A program made the position numbers and the translations under genes. DNA of 64,000 nucleotides from Apoderus coryli (taxonomy: Eukaryota > Arthropoda > Insecta > Coleoptera > Attelabidae), in the NCBI GenBank assembly GCA_911728435.2, contig OU452199.1, positions 25,244,860 to 25,308,859 of the forward strand, in the 5' to 3' direction. Under the pieces are notes generated by a model. It was not told where the DNA came from. It saw only the letters and a list, made by a program, of their open reading frames with translations, and made no database searches. Positions 9,533-20,834 of this stretch are shown piece by piece; position 1 is the stretch's first letter; each line of letters opens with the position of its first letter.

Positions 9533-12469
9533 GTTTAAAGGAGGGTTGATTATGGATAGGTGGAGAGTCTGTTGAAAGCGTATATATATTTACACCATCA
9601 CTAGGCATTGACGATAAATTGCACTTACATTACAAGTATTCCGACGGTTATTAGCATTTATGTGTCCTATGTGTAATGTTTCTGTTTCAGTGATTTTTGT
9701 CAATAGCATCCCAAAATGTCAACATTTGCGTTTTCACCCTGTATCTCAGAAGCAACAGAATTAATTCTGCTTGTGGCATTAAAAGTTTAAAAAAAAAACT
9801 GGGATATGGTCTCGAAAACCGCAAGTCTCCATCTTTATTAACAGCTAAGATACCATGCAGTCCAACAAAATAGGACACAATTTAGGTATACATTGAAAAA
9901 ATCGGTTGTGTCACTCCAACAATTTCCCGACACGATATAATATAATCAAAAATATATGACCTGCGTAAGGAAGCAGCATTTTATTAATAATTATTATTAT
10001 AATTATTGCATTATTTTCATTATTTCCAATAAACTAACGTAACAAACTTTATTCAAAAATTAGAAAAAAAAAAGTTTTGCTACCTAACTTTTTTTTATAT
10101 GTTCCAACTAAAGTAACTGCTTACATTTTAAACGCTATTTTCTCGAGAATTATGGGGGCAAATATCAAAAGTGACCTATCGCTGTAAAGCAGCAGAAATG
10201 CTTTAAAATGATGTATCACTCGACCCCTAGTGATATAAGAAAAATTAGCGGTTGTGTCCACCCCTATCACAGGGCTTAAGCGATTTCAACCAAAATCTAA
10301 TGGCTTCATGCTAGGGCGGCCCCAAACTCATATACCAAGATTCAATTGGTTAAAGCGTTTAGGCGCTATCGTGGAAGAATACATACAGACACACACACAG
10401 ACAGACAGACTTCCATCTGGAAATGGTCTTAATCGTTTCAGGGAACTTCAAAATGGTTATATCCGTCTTTATCTCAATTTATTTTTAGCGCGTTCACAAT
10501 AGTTTCCCTGTGGGAGAAAGTAAAATGAGTAAAAATAAGCCTAAACTGAAAAAATTTAATTTATGGTAAAACTCACCTTTCCTACGTTTCAATGCCGGTA
10601 AAACCGAAAAAGTTTAAAACATTTCACTTATTATTATTTTTTGTCATATATTTCTTTGAGCATTATTATATTTTTCCACACCCGTACTATAATAATACAT
10701 TTATATGCCAAAAATCCGTTTCATAATGAGATCCAGTACATACAGATACATACAGATTTTTCATAACGATACAGATTTTTAACCAATAGAAACCCATAAT
10801 TTTTCAATCAAGCATGCTGTGCATTTGACGTTTGTCAATACAAATATAAATATATTTATAGGTCTTCATTATTTATCGGGTGTAAAAAATAGCGTATGCA
10901 ACTCTCATGTAATTGTTATTAATACACTCGCATAAACCATATAAAACTCATCTTCGGCTCGTTTCGTATCCCGGTTCATGCTCGTGTATTATTAACCATC
11001 ATTACATGATCGTTGGATAATATAGGTACTATTATAAATATTTTAGCATCACATTTCGTAATTGTGGTATCTAAAACGGCAGCATTTTGTTAAATTATTT
11101 ATGTTTGTGAACATAGCTTCCTTGATCTCTAATTTCTCCGCACGTTCCTTATAATAAGCTCTTTAAAAAAATCACCGGCGCTCTATATCTACCAATTTTT
11201 TCTCGTTTTTCAATTTAGATTATATATTATTATACAGTACATTTAATACAGTAAATTAATTTCAGTATGGAGAGCTGTTCGTACCTCAAGGGCACCATTT
11301 AATTTCTGATCCAGCTAGTTTCTAATGGGTCATTATTTGAACTTCGATAACACGCATGTAATAGGCTGAAGAAAATCCGCATTCAATTACACAAACACGA
11401 CATTAACATCAGTTTTGCTTAAACGTGTGAGTAGGAATTGTTGGGTCACATTTACTGGCTTCCTAAATTTATCCGTTTAACTGGAAAATGTACCATAGAG
11501 AACAATAACACATTTTGGTTAATAAGGAATCACCCTTAAAGTTTTTTGAATTTGTTTTGCAACACCCTGTATTTATTTGTAGCAAAGAATTGCATTCATG
11601 CCAGCGAGAATAGAACTTTCCAATTTTTTGAAATTCATATTAATTATTACGTTTATGTTACCATTTCGATACAAATATCGTTTAACAAAAGGTTATCGAA
11701 TATCTAGTTTTTTCTGATAAAGTGAAAAACTATACGCCACTGCACTAATTAAATATAAAATCGTGTATATGTGCCAACAAACACATTCATATACATAATA
11801 GGCAGTTTGAAGTCTGTTAGAGCGGAAGTCCTTTCTCTGGAGCTTTGACCGTTGTCCGATAATATATGAGAATGAGCAATACACTTGTACGCACACAGTC
11901 ATTGCATCATTACCACACTCTCTATTAAATTACTACCGTATCTGAATAATTGTGAGAGACGAATCAAAGTAATACCCATACTCAGTGGGCAAATATGTGT
12001 GCGGTAAACATGAAATCAGCTCATATCCTCCATTATTCAACCAATACTTAAATACTTTCGTAATGCCACGTGGGTGGCTGTGCAACATGCTTAGCTAACT
12101 GGACTGTAAATAATATGTTCTCATTAACAGACCATAAATTAATGCGAATATATCCTACGTTTATGTAAATTGCGTGTAGGATGGAGTGAAACAGAGGAGT
12201 ATGAAAATAGAAACTGGCATAGACTAATTTCTAATTGTTTGTAAACAATAACTAAAATAATAAATAGTAAGTAAATATTAACAAAAACATGCACACAATT
12301 TTAGATCTCACAAAAGTATATCGTATAAATTCGAGTCTGCTAAACGGCATAAATATGTTAAATAAACATAAACTATTTTGACAAAAGGAACTGTCAAGCA
12401 AATTATGCAAAATAAGTGACACCAACGTTAGAAAAAAAATTACCAAATTTTGACAAACCAACGAACCAA
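9533..12469. other. Non-coding stretch with repeat fragments
   Basis: No coding homology was recognised. It holds a CAGA-tailed element near 10240-10420, GCTCG-rich hairpin sequence near 10900-11010, and at about 11265-11300 a decayed end of the element family found at 25.6-37.0 kb (ATGGAGAGCT followed by a diverged form of its terminal sequence). Part of 11290-11470 resembles 13640-13880, so a further dispersed repeat is present. Confidence 0.45.
10240..10420 (+). repeat. Short CAGA-tailed interspersed repeat
   Basis: A segment with TTGGTTAAAGCGTTTAGGCG followed by a (CA)n/(CAGA)n tail. The same kind of module (TTGGTTAAAATCTGTTAAG, then cagacagacagac) ends the 1.9 kb elements at about 27.3, 32.8 and 35.9 kb. 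It may be a microsatellite-tailed non-autonomous element, or a piece of one. Confidence 0.4.
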
Positions 12470-12583
12470 AATAGACAGATATGGTAGTCCTAAAAAATAA
12501 CGTCCACCGCTATTAACGTTAACGTTAATTTAACACCAACGATTTTCAAATAGAGAGATATGGTAGTCCTAAAAAATAACGTC
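12470..12583 (+). repeat. Two direct repeats of about 35 bp
   Basis: A block containing GATATGGTAGTCCTAAAAAA then TAACGTC occurs at about 12470-12504 and again at about 12548-12583, a period near 78 bp. The spacer contains the palindromic string AACGTTAACGTT. No coding potential is seen. Confidence 0.6.
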
Positions 12584-12759
12584 ACCTATGATGACAATCA
12601 TATTATTATAGGTAGCCATGTTTAGGCTAGCAGATTTAAAATACCTATGTAATATATTTATAGTAGGTATTTAGTATAAAATTTTATAAGGTTTTTGAAT
12701 TTGACAAGTATAGATTTATTATTTAAATTAAGTATTTATCACATTATAACAACATTAAT

Positions 12760-13520
12760 TAATAAGCAGCATGTACAGGGTGATGCAAAAAAAAAAACAT
12801 TAATTAGCCGCCATTTAACAAATTTTCCAAATTGCAATCGAATAAATTTTAAATGTTTAGAAATTTTTGAGCATACACTTTAAATTTATATACGGGGTGA
12901 GTCAAAAATGTATTCGTTAATTTTTTTTAAGGATAAAAAAGTAATATTTCGAATTATCTTTTGAATTTTTTAGATTTGAATCCATGAATTCTTTAGCGTG
13001 TAATTATAAGCTCCTAGAGGTAATCTACGGAGTAACTCAAAAATGTTTCTATTTATTTTCAATATTTTTAGATGCGGTAGAACGTAATAGAAAAATGCTC
13101 AGATATTTTTAGTTTTTTAAATTGGTTTATGAAATTATTGCACAGGGTGGATAAAAAATGTTTCAAAAAAATTTTAATTTGAAGTTTTTTGTATATTTTT
13201 TTCACAGTTTCACAGTATTTTAGGTAGAATGGGCACATAAAATTTTTATACAGGGTGTGTGTGTCCCATTTAAAATTTAAAATACAATATTTGTTATCAG
13301 GCTGTGGCGTCATTGGTAGGGCATGCGAAAAGTTAGGGGTTCGAATGCCAGCTCTGGCAATAATTTTTTTGAATTTATTTTTTTAATTTTTTTTTTTTTA
13401 ATTTTTTAACTTTTTTTTTAATTTTTTTAAATTTTTTTTTACAACCCTCAATGAATTTTGTCATAGATAAGACTACCACAAAACGACTGGGAAATCCCAA
13501 AGGAATTTCTTGTTAAAACT
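12760..13520 (+). repeat. Dispersed modular repeat, copy 1
   Basis: Modules built around GGTGAGTCAAAAATGTA and AACTCAAAAATGTTT are separated by TTTATTTT-rich text. The copy ends in CATAGATAAGACTACCACAA then AACGACTGGGAAATCCC. A second, longer copy with the same order and end lies at about 51090-52375. A tRNA-like segment sits inside this copy. No protein is encoded, so this is a non-autonomous interspersed element. Confidence 0.6.
13300..13360 (+). ncRNA. tRNA-like Pol III promoter module (SINE head or tRNA relic)
   Basis: TGGCGTCATTGGTAGGGC resembles a tRNA A box and GGGGTTCGAATGCC, about 30 bases on, resembles the B box with its T-loop TTCGAAT. The surrounding arms do not fold into a good cloverleaf: the T stem pairs poorly and the acceptor ends do not match. 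A SINE-type promoter or decayed tRNA is therefore likelier than a functional tRNA. A T-rich tract follows. Confidence 0.5.
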
Positions 13521-13639
13521 AATAAACTATGAATATAATGGACTAGGCGATTTCAAGTAACGCATTCCTAGAAGATTCGTTAATTTTTACAACCAGCCAC
13601 AAAAAAAAAGTGTCATACCTGTACTTAAAGAGGGTGATT

Positions 13640-14330
13640 GTTGCTCGACGGAATATTAGAAGTTTTGGGGAAACTAAGCATCAGAATTTTTATTGCATTC
13701 TTTATCTATTTTCTCAAAAATGTGTTTTCTCATGAGGCTAGTTACTCAAGGGACGCGATTTTGAACTTACATAACACGCATATTGTACAAACTAACGAAT
13801 ATCCGCATTTAATTACACAAACTCGACATTAACATCAGTTTTCTTTAAACGTATGGATTTGAATTGTTGACGAGTATTTTTCAGTGTGCCGCATCTTCTC
13901 CATACGATTAAATGGTGAGTCTTACTTTGTTTTCTGTAAGAAAATTTACCCGTTGTATTGGGAAAAAAACCACTGCGGACAAGAGCTCAAATGGGTTTCA
14001 TGCATGATGGTGTCCCAGCACACTCATATGCAGGATGGTACTTGGTCGATGGTACATTAGAAGTTTTGGGAAAATTAGGCATATGATTGTTATGAAAATT
14101 TATTTTGTTACTTACGTCAACGTGTGGCCTCCACCTTTCTCGGGAGGGATCTAAATGCGTTCTGCGTCGATGGACGCCCTATATAAACTAATTTTTACCC
14201 CCGGCTCAGACACATTGTCGAAGGAGCGTGTTCCATAAATTTGATTATTAATCAGATATCCATTCAAGTCACGGAACAACTTTTTGAAAATGAAAATTAA
14301 TGCAAAATCTGTATTCACGATTTTTCTTTC
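13640..14330 (+). pseudogene. Decayed DDE transposase (mariner/Tc1-like superfamily)
   Basis: Short broken frames resemble mariner-type transposases. Near 13990-14050 the translation is MGFMHDGVPAHSYAGWYLV, where F-x-H/Q-D-G-x-P-A-H is the conserved block around the second catalytic Asp. Near 14120-14160 a WPPPFS...DLNAF-like stretch resembles the usual WPPRSPDLNALD block, with a frameshift. Repeated scraps (GAAGTTTTGGGGAAACTAAG, twice) show it was rearranged. No frame is long enough to be functional. The superfamily call is an inference from two motifs. Confidence 0.4.
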
Positions 14331-14344
14331 TCTATGCACCTAAA

Positions 14345-14450
14345 AAAGGGGCTATACAGGGGTTTTGTGTTCTTCCTGTAGCATCTTGTTGATGTCTGTG
14401 TTAATTACCGCCTGCAGTTTTGCATTCGGCGGATGAAAACGATGCATAAT
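14345..14450 (-). pseudogene. Possible Gypsy-type reverse transcriptase scrap
   Basis: Minus-strand translation over about 33 codons reads in part KLQAVINTDINKMLQEEHK, ending in a stop. This resembles the start of Ty3/Gypsy reverse transcriptases, where a helix of the type V-x-x-x-I-x-x-M-L precedes the first catalytic motif. Nothing further matches, so the call is weak. Confidence 0.25.
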
Positions 14451-14689
14451 CGGTTTGAGAATCAACAATTATATTCCGTGTCCTAACCGTTTAGTGATAC
14501 TTTTAACTTCCTCAAATTTAGTCAGTCTGTCTGCAAGAAGTTCTTCTCTTTTGGTGAGCTCTAGCCTCTGTGTCCGATTTTAAAGCAATGCGCACACAGA
14601 CGTTTCTCCGTACAGCGGTAAAAGTTCGTTCGTTCCTTCCCGAGAAACAATTCCGAAAGAAAATACATTATTTTTTGCATTGAGAGCAA

Positions 14690-15060
14690 AAAGGCTTGGA
14701 AATTTTTTTGTAAAGGTCCGTTCGACATTTGTCCCCGGTTTCACTGCAGCCGCATGGGCTTATTGTGAAAAGTCCCAGTATTTTATGCCACCCAATCCAA
14801 CAACCCTGTCCCCTTCACTAACTTGTGGAGTTCAGTTATGTTTTGGGGGTCAGTATCTGCGTGCCCAAAAATAGCGTGTCGCCTTCGCTGTAAAGCTACA
14901 CACGCACATACCACATGGTGAGCTGTTTCAACTGCCCCATTACACAATCTGCATTGCAGGTCCCCGTTATACAGCCCCATCTTATTTAGGTGACTTCTCA
15001 GGGCGCAATGCCCAGTGAGGAGTCCTATAGTTAATCGAATCTGACTCCGTCCTGCTTAAT
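14690..15060 (-). pseudogene. LINE C-terminal zinc-finger tail, decayed
   Basis: The minus strand encodes a tail of the type L-L-T-G-H-C-x-L-R-x-H-L, then MGLYNGDLQCRLCNGAVETA and HHVVCACVALQRRRHAIFG. This CxxC...H...C arrangement is the usual C-terminus after the RNase H region of I/R1/Jockey-group LINEs. The frame is broken upstream near 15050 and homologous sequence may extend to about 15250. The 3' untranslated end (about 14700-14780) has a second partial copy at 21960-22035. Confidence 0.6.
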
Positions 15061-16200
15061 GTTAATAGTTTTTCAGTTCGTTTTGTTGCTGCACTAGGTA
15101 TGATTTTCTTACCATGTTCCTGTTGAAATACTGACACAACGGTGTCGCTCCAAACGCATTGTTGACGGTACCGATGCTGAAGCTTAGGCTTTCTGAAATC
15201 ATATCGTCAGAAGCCTGACGCTGTACTCTTTCGACTTGAGAGTAGTAAAATGGGGATATCCCTCGTTTTTTTTTTATTTCTGCATCTGAAGTATTGGGTC
15301 TTGTAAGAGTTCAAATTTTCTACAAATTCTTGTGAACGAGGCAAAACTACAGGTTCGACGTATATATACTGTGTTAGCAGTTTCTAGTAGTTTTCAGCAT
15401 TGTCAAGGTACATTTTATACCATATCCTTGCCACATCTCCCCAAAACGAACTAAAATATGAACATTTTAATGTACCATCTGACGCCTTAGCCTCGGTCGT
15501 CCTATCGAAATTTATGCGCGTATGAGGACGTTTTAAAATGTAAGTAGAAATTATAAAATATAAATATCATATAAAATAACGTTTGTATCTGATCGATTAA
15601 CCAGTCCATTATTCAGTGTGGTTAAAAGAGAGAAGAATTCTAAGAAGAAATTGTTGCACACAGGTATCAGGTGTCTCAAACTTTATTATTTTAGGGTTGA
15701 AAGTGGCACTTTTCCTCTCTTCAAATTAAATAAAGGTTCACATAAAAAAGGGATTATTTTTTTAGTTTATGTTTTCATTATATTTTAATTTTCATTAATT
15801 ACCAAAAATTAACACTTTTTTAATTTCATACCTGTCGTCATATTTAGGAAATCTATAAAACGAAAATCCTTGGCCCTCTTTACTTTAGCAGCAACAAAAC
15901 AGTAATACCTAAGCATTTTTACCTAAATCACTAACTTGTCACTATATTTGTCTTAAAACTACACTTAAAACACTAAATATGACAATTCAAAATAAACCAG
16001 GAAAAACAGATCTAATATTCAAACATACGATATTAAACTAAATTGAATTAAATTATTTAATTAATTAACCATGTAAAATTATTAAAATAAATACAGTACC
16101 TATACTAACATAGAATAATAATGTATAAATATTTTTTTCTGTGACGGGAAAAAAGTTTGACATATTTATTCTCTTGACAGGTAATAAAATGTCACTTTTT
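15061..16200. other. Non-coding stretch
   Basis: 15061-15250 may be the frameshifted upstream part of the LINE tail. Beyond that I see only AT-rich sequence with no recognisable coding, RNA or repeat structure. Confidence 0.4.
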
Positions 16201-16262
16201 ATCCCCGGGAAAAAAGTGAGTACTTTTTTCCCCGGGAAAAAAGTGAGCACTTTTTTCCCGGA
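16201..16262. repeat. Tandem inverted repeats of GGGAAAAAAGT
   Basis: Alternating GGGAAAAAAGTGAG and ACTTTTTTCCC units build overlapping hairpins with CCCGGG centres. The unit recurs at the ends of the palindrome at 16537-16647, so both are probably pieces of one MITE family. Confidence 0.6.
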
Positions 16263-16536
16263 CACATAAGTAACGGTAGATATTTAATTTTAGGAAATTT
16301 TATTATACAAAAGTTACATTTTCTTTACATATCAAAACTGGCAATAATTTGTGGCGCTACTTTTGCTGCTTCTACTGACTCCGGTGGAGTGTTCGCAATT
16401 TTTAAATTAAATTACAGAATAAAATTGACAGATATTTGATTACCTTTTTAAAACTTCAAATTTCACTTGAATAATTTTCTAACTTTTTTCAATATTAAAT
16501 CGAAGTTTTTCCCGTCTCAGAAAAAAATAGTGTATC

Positions 16537-16647
16537 ATACACGGGAAAAAAGTTAGATTTAAGCTCTCGGTTTTTTGTCTCCCTCCGCTGCGCGTCGGGA
16601 GACAACACAACCTCGAGCTAAAATCTAGTACTTTTTTCCCTTGTATA
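16537..16647. repeat. Hairpin MITE
   Basis: ACGGGAAAAAAGTTAGATTT...AGCTCTCGG pairs with CCTCGAGCT...AAATCTAGTACTTTTTTCCC. The GC-rich loop contains a second small stem, TCTCCC...GGGAGA. No coding capacity. Confidence 0.65.
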
Positions 16648-16689
16648 ATAAATAACTATTTTTCTTTTGTTTCTTTATTTACCAAATAT

Positions 16690-17540
16690 CTTTATAATAG
16701 AAGCCAGTCTGTTATATATTCAGGAGTGTCATCGGTTAAGAGTTTTATTACCAGAGGTGTTCCACAGGGTTCTGTATTAGGGTCTCTTCTTTATAGCTTA
16801 TACACGTGTAATTTTCTTTCTGTGGTTAGCTTTTGTGATATTCACCGGTACGCCGATGATACACAAATGTACCACTTTTTTCCCCATGATGAGATTAATG
16901 AGTCGTTACTATAATATAATATAGTGATCATCAGCGATTAGTTGATTATTCGAAACAGCAGAATTTAATAATAAGTACCGATAAATCTTCCGTAATTCTA
17001 TTTGGGGGCCTAACACAAAATAACTTTCAGATTCAAGTTGATAACAATATTTTAGAAAGTAAGAACAACGTCAAAAGCTTAGGTCTAATAATTGATCAAA
17101 AACTAAGATTTTCGGAGCGTATTTCTAAACTAGTTCAAAAAAGTTTCGTAAAATTGAAAGTGTTATTTGGGTATCGCCAACTAGTGAATGTTAAAAGTAA
17201 ATTGTTATTATGTGAATCACTTGTCTTATCTTTATTGAATTTTTGTGACTGTAGGTATATGGACCCTGTTTGTTACAAAAAGACGTGAAACGTTTGCAGC
17301 GTGTTCAAAACTCATGTTTAAGGCTTGCGTACGGCATTAGACGATTTGACAGGATCAGCCACACTTTGGAAAGGGCTCGTGGGTTGAATATGTTTAATAG
17401 AAGAAAGTTGCATGCGTTGGTTCTGTATCATAAGATAGTAAAATACGGGACGCCTCCATATTTGTTTAGAAAATTGACTTTTCGCACTGACATTCATAGG
17501 GTTAAGACCTTATCGATATTATTATACTGTGAACACAATA
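16690..17540 (+). pseudogene. LINE reverse transcriptase relic (CR1/Jockey-like)
   Basis: Broken frames give consecutive reverse transcriptase blocks: RGVPQGSVLGSLLYSLYT, the catalytic RYADDTQMYHF, then at about 16970-17260 SLGLIIDQKLRFSERISKL, and from 17280 RLQRVQNSCLRLAYGI and KIVKYGTPPYLF near the C-terminus. The order is correct for a non-LTR element without an RNase H domain. Stops and frame changes near 16910 and 17270 show that it is dead. It is truncated upstream of the palm domain and is joined downstream to a Penelope-type terminus. Confidence 0.8.
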
Positions 17541-17559
17541 AAATAATTTCCGACTGGTA

Positions 17560-17870
17560 TAACAGCTTAATAATAGTTATAAAACTCCAACTAAAACAAC
17601 AGTCTATAAATTTCTTTCTTTTTATTTTTCTTGGGGATTTGGTTCTATATTAAATATTCAAACAATTTGGTTTTTAGTGTTTTATATCAAAATATGTTGT
17701 CATTTTTTCTGTTTGCTGCCGCAACGTTTCGGCATGTTTTCTGCCTTCGTCAGGGTAGGATATTCGTTAAGAAATCCATGTACAAAACATGTCTTTTTAA
17801 ATGCATAATACATACAAACAAAAATCAAGCCACATCACCCTAGAACTAATATCTAAAACAATTACATATT
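17560..17870 (-). mobile_element. Penelope-like terminal fragment
   Basis: Recognised by the hammerhead motif at 17716-17757 and the GCCGAAACGTTG context typical of Penelope pseudo-LTRs. No coding part of the element adjoins it. Boundaries are approximate; the left one abuts the LINE relic. Confidence 0.5.
17716..17757 (-). ncRNA. Hammerhead ribozyme motif, Penelope type
   Basis: Minus strand: core CTGACGA, stem II GGCA / TGCC with a 7-base loop, core GAAAC, then GTT. Both conserved boxes are intact. Stem III is the minimal AC/GU type and the closing base before stem I is U. Stem I is weak, so a degenerate copy is possible. Confidence 0.55.
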
Positions 17871-17899
17871 TTTTTCAACAAGTAACAATGTAAAATCTT

Positions 17900-17985
17900 A
17901 CATCTAGATTATAATTTCTGGTCGGTAAGTGAGAAAATGCCATTTTTTTCTCACTTAACGACCAGAATTTATAAACTAGATGTGA
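17900..17985. repeat. Hairpin MITE
   Basis: ACATCTAG...TTCTGGTCGGTAAGTGAGAA is followed after a short loop by TTCTCACTTAACGACCAGAA...CTAGATGT. The stem is over 30 bp and nearly perfect. Confidence 0.7.
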
Positions 17986-18699
17986 GCCTTTAACGTGTCT
18001 TGTATAAAACAGTTTTTGCAACATTTGACTTTCCCACTAACAGGTGTAACCTAACCTAAGATATTTGAAATCTATTTTGGGTTCGAAGTCTGAGATGGCG
18101 TTATTTTATTCATAATAAATTGTTTTATTATGGAAGGTATAATGTTGCGGTCTTAATATTGGAAATCTTAAGGTCGAGAGAAAATATTCTTTATTTTTGT
18201 TAGATCATGTAAGTATAATCGTTTTGATTTAAATACACTTACTTAGGTACTGCAGAAGAAATTATCCTTTAACTTTTGTTTCCAACAAAATTATTTACAT
18301 AGGTTGGTAAAATCTTTAGGAATACCAGCCCAAATCAGAACAGCTCACAGATATACAGTTTCAGGGTAGATAAGATAGAATTTTGTAAGTAGAATAAAAT
18401 GAGGTAGGTGATTTTTTTTTAATTATAAGGTATTGAAGGCTTGTGTGTACCTTCGTGAAACAGGGGACTTAGGTTAAACGGACACATTCGATGTTTAGCT
18501 TAAAAAAAATAATTATTTTGGATAATTCTCAAGACAAAACATAAATAAACACTGCCACAACCTCTTTTAGTTTTCCAACGGCGGCATTTTCGATGCTGTT
18601 AGGATTTACCTAACGTATAACTTCTCTTATACGCTGCTCATTGAGGTATTAAAATTTTGTTGCTCTAACAAGTAGAACGGGGTTATGGAAAAGTAATTG

Positions 18700-18960
18700 C
18701 AGAAATGCAGGAAGCAGTGAAACCTCTGTTAGATAGTATAAAATTTCGTCCTAATGCAGATTGGTATAATGTTTCTGTTATATTTCTGTACGTGGCAAAA
18801 ATAAAATTGAACATCCGTTTAATCCAACTAAAAAAGAAGTAAGAAAAGACTGGATTTACCACAGATCTAGGAAGGGGGAGATAAAACTGTTTACATTTCC
18901 AAGCGATCAAACATCATTACTTGCAGATATCGATAATGCCAAACTTCCGCTTTCATTCCC
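18700..18960 (+). pseudogene. pogo-like transposase, N-terminal DNA-binding fragment (decayed)
   Basis: One frame reads IEHPFNPTKKEVRKDWIYH then KLFTFPSDQTSLLADIDNA. This matches the CENP-B/pogo-type helix-turn-helix pattern (HPFN...K..KDW...H...L..P..TS..R). Sequence upstream (VKPLLDSIKFRPNADW) lies in another frame. The catalytic half of the same superfamily lies on the same strand at 20835-21345, so the two may be pieces of one element split by later insertions. This is a relic, not a gene. Confidence 0.5.
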
Positions 18961-19344
18961 GCATTGTTTTAAAATACACTATTTTGATACGGCATTTTTT
19001 ACCGTTTTAAAGCAAAATATAACTTAGGTGATGGTACTAATTTTTGTGTATTATAAAACGATATACCCAAGGTATTTTTTAGTTACTTTTTTATGAATTT
19101 TAACATATTCAAGACATATTTCACCAAATTATAATTTATTTATGAAGTACACGTGGCAACTCTGTAAAGCAGAGCAACTTGAATAGTACGCGAAGAATTT
19201 ACTATTTCATTCTTTGTGTAATCAGCCGGTAGTTTGAGCTCTGTTGCCAACTATCCTTTGGTTGCGTATTTATTTGTTGTTAGTTGGGGATTTTGAGGAA
19301 TTTTGAGTGTTTTCTTGTGCAAAAACTATAAAAAACAATTAACA
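18961..19344. other. Non-coding stretch upstream of the THAP relic
   Basis: AT-rich text with no recognised gene. The last 30 bases before the ATG at 19345 would be the leader of the THAP-like gene. Confidence 0.4.
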
Positions 19345-19817
19345 ATGGTGCGTCAGTGTATAGTGTGTAGAAATAATGAAAATTCCAACCCAAATTTGAT
19401 ATTTCGGAGGTAAGTAAGGTTACGACTTGTTATTATTTATCAGTGTAGTTTGCTTGCTCTACAAAATAAAAATAAATTCCTGTAAATAAATACCTAATGT
19501 AATTGTTGATTTTTGTGATGTTATAGAGGTGCTAGGACTATTCAAATCAAGGTTTAATTTTAAACTAAGGTTGCACTTCGTTAGATAACTAAATATGTTA
19601 ATACTGAATTGGTAGGTTACAAAAGAATTAAATAATTTCATATTGTAGGTGTCCAGTAAATTCGGAAAGACTACAGCGTTTGCAACTATGCACAAATATG
19701 CTCAAACCATTTTGATGTGAGCGACATTAAGATAACTGAGATTACTGGTCGCAAGCAAATTCGACCAGATGCTGAACCTCAATTATCATTTCTTTTTAAT
19801 GAGCCTCTGTCGTACAG
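19345..19817 (+). pseudogene. THAP-domain zinc finger gene fragment, two exons, frameshifted
   Basis: Exon 1 (19345-19409) begins MVRQCIVCRNNENS and ends in a GTAAGT donor. Exon 2 (19649-19817) follows a TTGTAG acceptor; the junction restores ...IFRRCPVNSERLQ in phase. After a one-base frame slip near 19690 the other half appears: ICSNHFDVSDIKITEITG. The CxxC...CxxH signature and HF-x-x-SD-I/F-K are hallmarks of the THAP domain, a DNA-binding zinc finger found in P-element transposases and host regulators. Exon 2 ends at a possible GTAATT donor. The frameshift suggests a pseudogene, though an assembly error would look the same. Further exons were not found. Confidence 0.55.
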
Positions 19818-19904
19818 GTAATTATATATATATATGCTTAATAAAATGTGTCTATATAAAATTTAAGGTATAATGTTCAATAATATTGTAATAAACATAT
19901 GGTG

Positions 19905-19955
19905 TATTTACCACACATCTAGATTCTAGATCTGTGGTATTTACCTATTGTATTT
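19905..19955. repeat. Short inverted repeat
   Basis: TTTACCACACATCTAGA is followed by TCTAGATCTGTGGTATTTACC, a nearly perfect palindrome. Related ends occur at 18852 (GGATTTACCACAGATCTAGG) and 20798 (TCTAGATCTGTGGGATTTACC), possibly marking the edges of one inserted family. Confidence 0.5.
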
Positions 19956-19974
19956 ATTATAGTGTTTAAATGAA

Positions 19975-20130
19975 AGTCGAATCTCCACAAGATATATTTA
20001 ATAGAAACTATCGGCCATACATGTTTCGGGACTAGACCAGTCCCATCATCAGTGGCATGTTAACAATCGTACCAACACAACGCTAAGACATACAATATTC
20101 CATTAAATTTCCACTGAAATCACCCTATGG
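19975..20130 (-). mobile_element. Penelope-like terminal fragment
   Basis: A stretch centred on a well-formed hammerhead motif with no adjacent coding sequence. Its sequence differs from the 9.4 kb and 17.7 kb termini, so it belongs to another Penelope subfamily. Boundaries are approximate. Confidence 0.5.
20014..20056 (-). ncRNA. Hammerhead ribozyme motif, well formed
   Basis: Minus strand: GCCA, core CTGATGA, a 6-bp stem II GGGACT / AGTCCC, core GAAA, then CATGTA and TGGC. GCCA/TGGC closes stem I. Stem III is the short AC(AU)GU type. All invariant positions of both core boxes are present, making this the best preserved Penelope-type hammerhead of the window. Confidence 0.7.
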
Positions 20131-20834
20131 AAAAATATTTGAACTATTAAAATTTAATTAAAATTACAATTAATTGTTAGTTTGTATGTACTAGTTTCCC
20201 AGATAATATATAATGGTGCTACCTATTTCCTATAACCATTGTTGGCGCCAACCCTTGTCTTTGTAAATATATTTTTACCTAATTATTAATAATTTTATTG
20301 CACCCTTATCGGCGCCTTAGCTGTCTTGCTTTTATCTGTGGTTTTTCCAAAACACTTAAAGACCAAAGATATTATTTATTGGCACGTCTCGTCTGAGTGT
20401 AAATAGGATTATTTAAGTATTTTTTAGTTAGTATAGTTTAACCATAGTCTAATAAATAATATATTATTTATTAGAGTATGGTTTAACAGCCGTTCAATCC
20501 TGATCATATAAAAAACGTTCATTAAATGTATATATTTTATTTAAATTAATTATATTAAATTTAAAAGTTATTTGATGGTGTGTTTCAATGTTATTTATTT
20601 ATGAAAATACTGGCAAACCAGCAAAACCGTACGCCACTGGTACATAAAACGAAATCGAAACGACGCAATTGGTACAACGTTGCCATTTTTTCTATCTGTC
20701 CTTTTCTATCTTATATATTATCTGCCAACTTATGTCTGATTGTAAACAAATGTGAATTATGAATGAAATTTCAGATAATGTTATATCTCTCGAGTTTCTA
20801 GATCTGTGGGATTTACCCATTTTTAAAACCTAAC
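20131..20834. other. Non-coding stretch
   Basis: AT-rich, with a palindromic AATAATATATTATTTATTAG-like segment near 20450-20475. A 60-residue open frame at 20580-20762 has no recognisable motif. Confidence 0.4.

Noticed and set aside
13300..13360. Functional tRNA gene
   Set aside because: Boxes A and B are plausible, but the T stem and acceptor stem do not pair and no clear anticodon arm is seen.
16065..16265. Frame with repeated GKKVLTFFP
   Set aside because: It results from the tandem GGGAAAAAAGT inverted repeats, not from a protein repeat under selection.
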